From Anaerolineales bacterium UBA1136 (GTDB taxonomy: Bacteria; Chloroflexota; Anaerolineae; Anaerolineales; UBA11657), in the NCBI GenBank assembly GCA_002311455.1, contig DCAJ01000007.1, forward strand, positions 14,558 through 24,730: a DNA stretch of 10,173 bases, in the 5' to 3' direction. The translations under genes were made by a program, and so were the position numbers. Position 1 is the stretch's first letter. The number at the start of each line of letters is the position of its first letter. Below, piece by piece: positions 7,128 through 10,173 of this stretch. The notes beneath the pieces were generated by a model. That model was not told the DNA's origin, searched no databases, and saw only the letters and a list, made by a program, of their open reading frames with translations.

Positions 7128-8290
7128 TGCCTTCTTGTAAGAATTGTTTTATACAATTTTTCCATGCTAGCAGCTGGTTGATCCCATGAAAATTCTTTCG
7201 CAACGTCGCTACATGCAAGTTCAAGCCTTTTATAGAGAGAGGTATTAGATAACAAAGTGACAATTGCTTGCAGTAATTCATCCTGATCAGGTGATACAAC
7301 CAAACCAACCCTGTCCCTTATGTAGGGAGCAATGCCACACTTATCAGTAATAATTACCGGTGTTCCAGCAGCAACCGATTCTGCTATCACGTTACCAAAA
7401 TTTTCATTGATCGAAGGAAGCACAAAAATATCAGCATCCACCAGGGCTGATATTTTTTCATTGCCAAAAAGTGGGCCAACAAATAAAATATCATTTTCGA
7501 GTTTCAAATCTTTCCTAATCCTCTGCAGATTTTTCAAATAGCCCGATTCATTTGGTCCTGCAAATACAAGCTTAGTTCTTGGCACATCTAATTCTGCAAA
7601 TGCTCGCATCAGCATTTCAGGATTTTTCTTAGGAGACAATCGACTCAGATAAAGTAACATACGGTCTTCAGGATGAATACCAAATCTACTCCGCATTTGA
7701 CCATACTCAGGCAAATCAGAAAACTCAGATAAATCTATTCCGTTACGTCGGACCTCAATATGTTGAGATTCCACACCACTATTCACCAGTTCTTTTTTCT
7801 CTTGTAAAGAAGTAGCAATAATAAACTCAGCTCCAGACACTAGCTGACGACCTAACAGTCTATGGTAAATCTTTTTTTTCAGGATACTGCGAACGATTGG
7901 GATAAACATGCCTACTGGTTCAAGGACATAAGGTATGTTGTGTATTCTAGCCGCGCGTGCCACAAATGGACCCAACAGATCATAAAATCCGAAAATATGT
8001 ATGACGTCTACTAGAGGAACCTCACGCTGAGCTGCTGAAAAAACACCGGGATTAAAAGTAATGGCTCTATATTTCCACATCGTACTTAATTGCACAATAT
8101 GTACATTAACATGTAAAAGATCTTCCAAATTTTCGCTGCCATTGACATTACCTCCTCCAGCATCAACAGTCATAACTGTCACAGTATGGCCAAGGTTAGC
8201 CAAGTAGTTGCTAAGGGCACGGACCTTGAATACTGGTCCACCTGAAGCAGGATTATCTAAATCGTATTGAGTTACGAAGAGAATGTTCAC
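7124..8290 (-). CDS. GT4-family glycosyltransferase (GT-B fold)
   Basis: A complete 388-residue GT-B enzyme, a normal length for GT4. The N-terminal domain has the glycine-rich acceptor loop NPASGGPVFKVRALSNYLANLGH near residues 13-35. The C-terminal domain has YLSRLSPKKNPEML, which supplies the basic donor-phosphate-binding residues, and VLPSINENFGNVIAESVAAGTPVI, whose E-x7-E motif (ENFGNVIAE) binds the donor sugar. No transmembrane segment is evident, so it works in the cytoplasm or at its membrane face, transferring a sugar from an NDP donor to a growing lipid-linked glycan with retention of configuration (family property). The start is GTG, chosen because the protein opens there with the family's first strand (MNILFVTQYD) and AGGG lies seven bases upstream. 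The next in-frame ATG would remove most of the acceptor domain. The gene begins 38 bases inside the preceding GT-C gene and ends with an ATGA overlap. Confidence 0.92.
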   Translation of the reverse strand: MNILFVTQYDLDNPASGGPVFKVRALSNYLANLGHTVTVMTVDAGGGNVNGSENLEDLLHVNVHIVQLSTMWKYRAITFNPGVFSAAQREVPLVDVIHIFGFYDLLGPFVARAARIHNIPYVLEPVGMFIPIVRSILKKKIYHRLLGRQLVSGAEFIIATSLQEKKELVNSGVESQHIEVRRNGIDLSEFSDLPEYGQMRSRFGIHPEDRMLLYLSRLSPKKNPEMLMRAFAELDVPRTKLVFAGPNESGYLKNLQRIRKDLKLENDILFVGPLFGNEKISALVDADIFVLPSINENFGNVIAESVAAGTPVIITDKCGIAPYIRDRVGLVVSPDQDELLQAIVTLLSNTSLYKRLELACSDVAKEFSWDQPAASMEKLYKTILTRRQ

Positions 8291-9578
8291 TTCTATGCCC
8301 TAAATTTAATGCACGCAATAATCCGAAACCTGCAAATATTGCTAGTAAAGAATCCAATGGTATGCGTAATCGCGTACTGGTCCAAACAAGAACATTAACT
8401 AATGTGTACATTGACAGTATTAGCAAGACAAGTAGAGTTTCACGCCTCCAACTTAATGAATTAGCTAGCCCCAACACCGCTAGAACCACCAGAATAACGT
8501 AACTCACCGTATAAGTGATATCACGGACATATCTGAAAGAAACATTAAAGAAAAGTCCTGCGTTTTCTGACCAAGCATCAGATCCACCCGAATGCTCAAT
8601 ACTAGGATTAATACTAGGGCTCCAAAATGAAATCAATTTTCTATACAATAATCTTTGATAATCATTAGTATTATTTTTGACAAACTCTACAACCTGAGAT
8701 AAATACCATCGTCTTTCATCGGCACGGCTGAGTCTTTTTGGAGGCCACTCAAAACGATCATCTTGCCATTGCTTATCCAAGCTTATACCTTGATCAATAT
8801 ATTCCATAGTCAACCGATTGTTTCCAATATAAGCATTAGCCATACCTTTCGAAGAGATAAATATAAGTTCACGCTCGGCAACAAAGTTTCTTACTGTCCA
8901 TGGTGATACAACTAATATGACTCCTACGGAACAGATTGAGATAGCTGAAACGCCTTGCCTCCAACCTAGTACAATTATTAACCAAACAGATAGAGATATA
9001 AAAACTGCTAACATAGTTGTACGAACCAGACATCCTAATCCCATAACTAATCCAATTAATAACCATTTCTTCCAATCGCTGTCTTGCCACACATGAACCA
9101 CAAGGCAAATAATAACAAGCATTATCAAAGTAAATAATGTAGTATCCATTACACGACTAGAGTGATAAACCGTATAGGGATAGAATGATGACAACACAGC
9201 TGCAAACATACCAGATTTTCCATTGAACAATTTTTTTGCAGCAAGATACACTAATGCTGTTGACAGCATACTTATAGCTGCCTGACTGAAAGCTACAGCA
9301 AACCAATGTTGTCCAAACAACAAATATGCACAAGCAAGGAAAAAAGCATAGCCGGGTGGGTTAAATGAGTATGGTACTCCGACATCCAAAACAAACCCGT
9401 GTCCTAGTGTGATATTTTGCGCAACCTGATGGTGCAGCAGATCTCCTCTGAGATCCGCCCCCACAGCATCAGAACTGCTGTATAAAGCTACAGCTATCCT
9501 AAGCGCAAAACCCATGTACATTATTATCCACACAATCCAACGAACCAAAGTCGTATTGTGATGTCTATGCCCTAACAT
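8253..9578 (-). CDS. Membrane glycosyltransferase, GT-C fold, PMT_2-like; paralogue of the protein at 5856-7127
   Basis: A 441-residue polytopic membrane protein. Helix one lies at about 12-33. It is followed by an extracytoplasmic loop with acidic residues (D42, D46) and GHGF, then SFNPPGYAFFLACAYLLFG, as in PMT_2-type enzymes. FYPYTVYHSSRVMDTTLFT, VVSPWTVRN, YIGNNRLTMEY, RRWYLSQVVEFV and STRLRIPLDSLLAIFAGFGL correspond, in order, to segments of the GT-C protein at 5856-7127. The predicted role is polyprenyl-phosphate-sugar-dependent glycosyl transfer on the outer face of the membrane; the substrate is unknown. The start ATG lies 23 bases after the Wzy-like gene and has only a distant AAGG upstream, so M20 or M22 (near 9520) remain possible starts. 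The 3' end overlaps the following GT4 gene by 38 bases, the longest overlap in the window. The stop is TAA. Confidence 0.8.
   Translation of the reverse strand: MLGHRHHNTTLVRWIVWIIMYMGFALRIAVALYSSSDAVGADLRGDLLHHQVAQNITLGHGFVLDVGVPYSFNPPGYAFFLACAYLLFGQHWFAVAFSQAAISMLSTALVYLAAKKLFNGKSGMFAAVLSSFYPYTVYHSSRVMDTTLFTLIMLVIICLVVHVWQDSDWKKWLLIGLVMGLGCLVRTTMLAVFISLSVWLIIVLGWRQGVSAISICSVGVILVVSPWTVRNFVAERELIFISSKGMANAYIGNNRLTMEYIDQGISLDKQWQDDRFEWPPKRLSRADERRWYLSQVVEFVKNNTNDYQRLLYRKLISFWSPSINPSIEHSGGSDAWSENAGLFFNVSFRYVRDITYTVSYVILVVLAVLGLANSLSWRRETLLVLLILSMYTLVNVLVWTSTRLRIPLDSLLAIFAGFGLLRALNLGHRSEHSLRNSIRFR
8298..8301 (-). promoter_or_regulatory. Ribosome binding site supporting the GTG start of the GT4 gene
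   Basis: AGGG on the minus strand, seven bases before the GTG at 8290 and inside the coding end of the upstream GT-C gene. Together with the protein family's N-terminus it decides the start of the GT4 gene and implies a 38-base overlap between the two genes. Confidence 0.5.
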
Positions 9579-9601
9579 TAGTAATTAGCTTGCCTTATAG
9601 G

Positions 9602-10173
9602 CTATCGCTCAGAAAATACATCTTTCTTACCAATACTTGAATCATATCTATATCTAACTAGTAACATAATGCTGATCCAAAAAGGAAATGTCTTAGCATT
9701 GCCCATAGAATATAGATCGCTAGAAGTGATTGCAGCTACCATACACGTTAATGCAACTGCCAGCAGAGAGGTGCGTAAAGCATTATGTTGATGTATGGTA
9801 GAAATACGAATCTCCCTAAACAACAAGATACCAAGCGGCACATAGAGCATTAGGGCACCAACCACTCCCACCTGCACGGCTAACCCGAGATATGAATTGT
9901 GTATATATGTACCCGTTCTAACATAACTATTCTCGTCGATGCCATGGTAAGCAAACAGTTGTTCCTCCGTACCAAACCCAAATCCTTGCAATGGGCGCTC
10001 AAGAAAATATTCCAATCCCATTCTCCACTTTTCGATACGGCTAGATAAACTTGCAACGTGCTCAGCGCGCGGATTTTCTTGACGTTGCAAGCCTTCTATA
10101 TCAATATCATTTTCTAAGTCTTTAATCTTGCCAGTTGTGCTATCTCCCAGTACCTCTCTATCAGTGCTAGTCC
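9602..10173 (-). CDS. O-antigen ligase/polymerase-like membrane protein (Wzy_C family), C-terminal part cut by window edge
   Basis: The reading frame is open to the window edge, giving 189 visible residues; the N-terminal membrane helices lie outside. A TTG near 10090 could be taken as a start, but the uninterrupted frame upstream and the family architecture show it is internal. The segment SRIEKWRMGLEYFLERPLQGFGFG followed by YIHNSYLGLAVQVGVVGALMLYVPL is the hallmark of the large periplasmic loop and next helix of the Wzy_C (PF04932) family. The loop has an arginine before 'W...L..f..rP..G.G' and the histidine of 'HNsyL', which corresponds to the essential histidine of O-antigen ligase WaaL. 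Two or three further helices follow (residues about 135-180 of the visible part). The family either polymerises lipid-linked repeat units or ligates glycans to lipid A or proteins; the fragment cannot tell these apart. It is probably the upstream member of the same operon. Confidence 0.82.
   Translation of the reverse strand, partial: TSTDREVLGDSTTGKIKDLENDIDIEGLQRQENPRAEHVASLSSRIEKWRMGLEYFLERPLQGFGFGTEEQLFAYHGIDENSYVRTGTYIHNSYLGLAVQVGVVGALMLYVPLGILLFREIRISTIHQHNALRTSLLAVALTCMVAAITSSDLYSMGNAKTFPFWISIMLLVRYRYDSSIGKKDVFSER

Noticed and set aside
9602..10090. The Wzy-like protein as a complete 162-residue protein starting at a TTG
   Set aside because: The frame stays open from 10090 to the window edge, and the family needs many N-terminal membrane helices, so this is the tail of a larger gene.

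Overview
The window holds nine genes, all transcribed from the minus strand. Seven are complete and two run off the ends. Together they form a stretch of a surface-glycan (O-antigen, capsule or glycolipid) biosynthesis locus. The DNA is AT-rich, roughly 40% G+C by eye. Tightly packed genes, Shine-Dalgarno-like sites, a GTG start and a consensus-type TATAAT promoter point to a bacterium. Nothing in the sequence fixes the phylum. I see no RNA gene, mobile element, CRISPR array or recognisable terminator.

In transcription order (high to low coordinates) the layout is as follows. (1) 10173-9602 is the C-terminal part of an O-antigen ligase/polymerase-like membrane protein (Wzy_C type), cut by the window edge. 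(2) 9578-8253 is a membrane GT-C-fold glycosyltransferase. (3) 8290-7124 is a cytosolic GT-B glycosyltransferase of family GT4, with a GTG start inside the end of the preceding gene. (4) 7127-5856 is a second GT-C protein, clearly paralogous to (2). (5) 5856-4225 is a third, more distant GT-C protein (GT39/PMT_2 type). (6) 4211-2487 is a NodU/CmcH/TobZ-type carbamoyltransferase. (7) 2490-1513 is an extended short-chain dehydrogenase/reductase (SDR), probably an NDP-sugar epimerase, dehydratase or reductase. The only real gap (1401-1512) follows and carries a good sigma-70-type promoter. (8) 1400-384 is an SDR resembling GDP-mannose 3,5-epimerase. (9) 380-1 is the N-terminal third or so of a second GT4 glycosyltransferase (WcaI/WbuB-like).

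The genes from 9578 down to 1513 overlap or lie within 13 bases of each other (two ATGA overlaps, one TAATG overlap, one 38-base overlap), so they look like one operon. It probably also includes the Wzy-like gene 23 bases upstream. The two genes below the promoter could be read both by readthrough and from their own promoter.

Inferred pathway: the two SDRs supply modified nucleotide sugars. The two GT4 enzymes build the glycan on a lipid carrier on the cytoplasmic side. The carbamoyltransferase adds an O-carbamoyl group to a sugar. The three GT-C enzymes, which by family use polyprenyl-phosphate sugars outside the membrane, decorate the product, and the Wzy/WaaL-like protein polymerises or ligates it. 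The combination of three tandem GT-C enzymes with a carbamoyltransferase is the most distinctive aspect. All families are known, and I do not see evidence for a wholly new kind of system.
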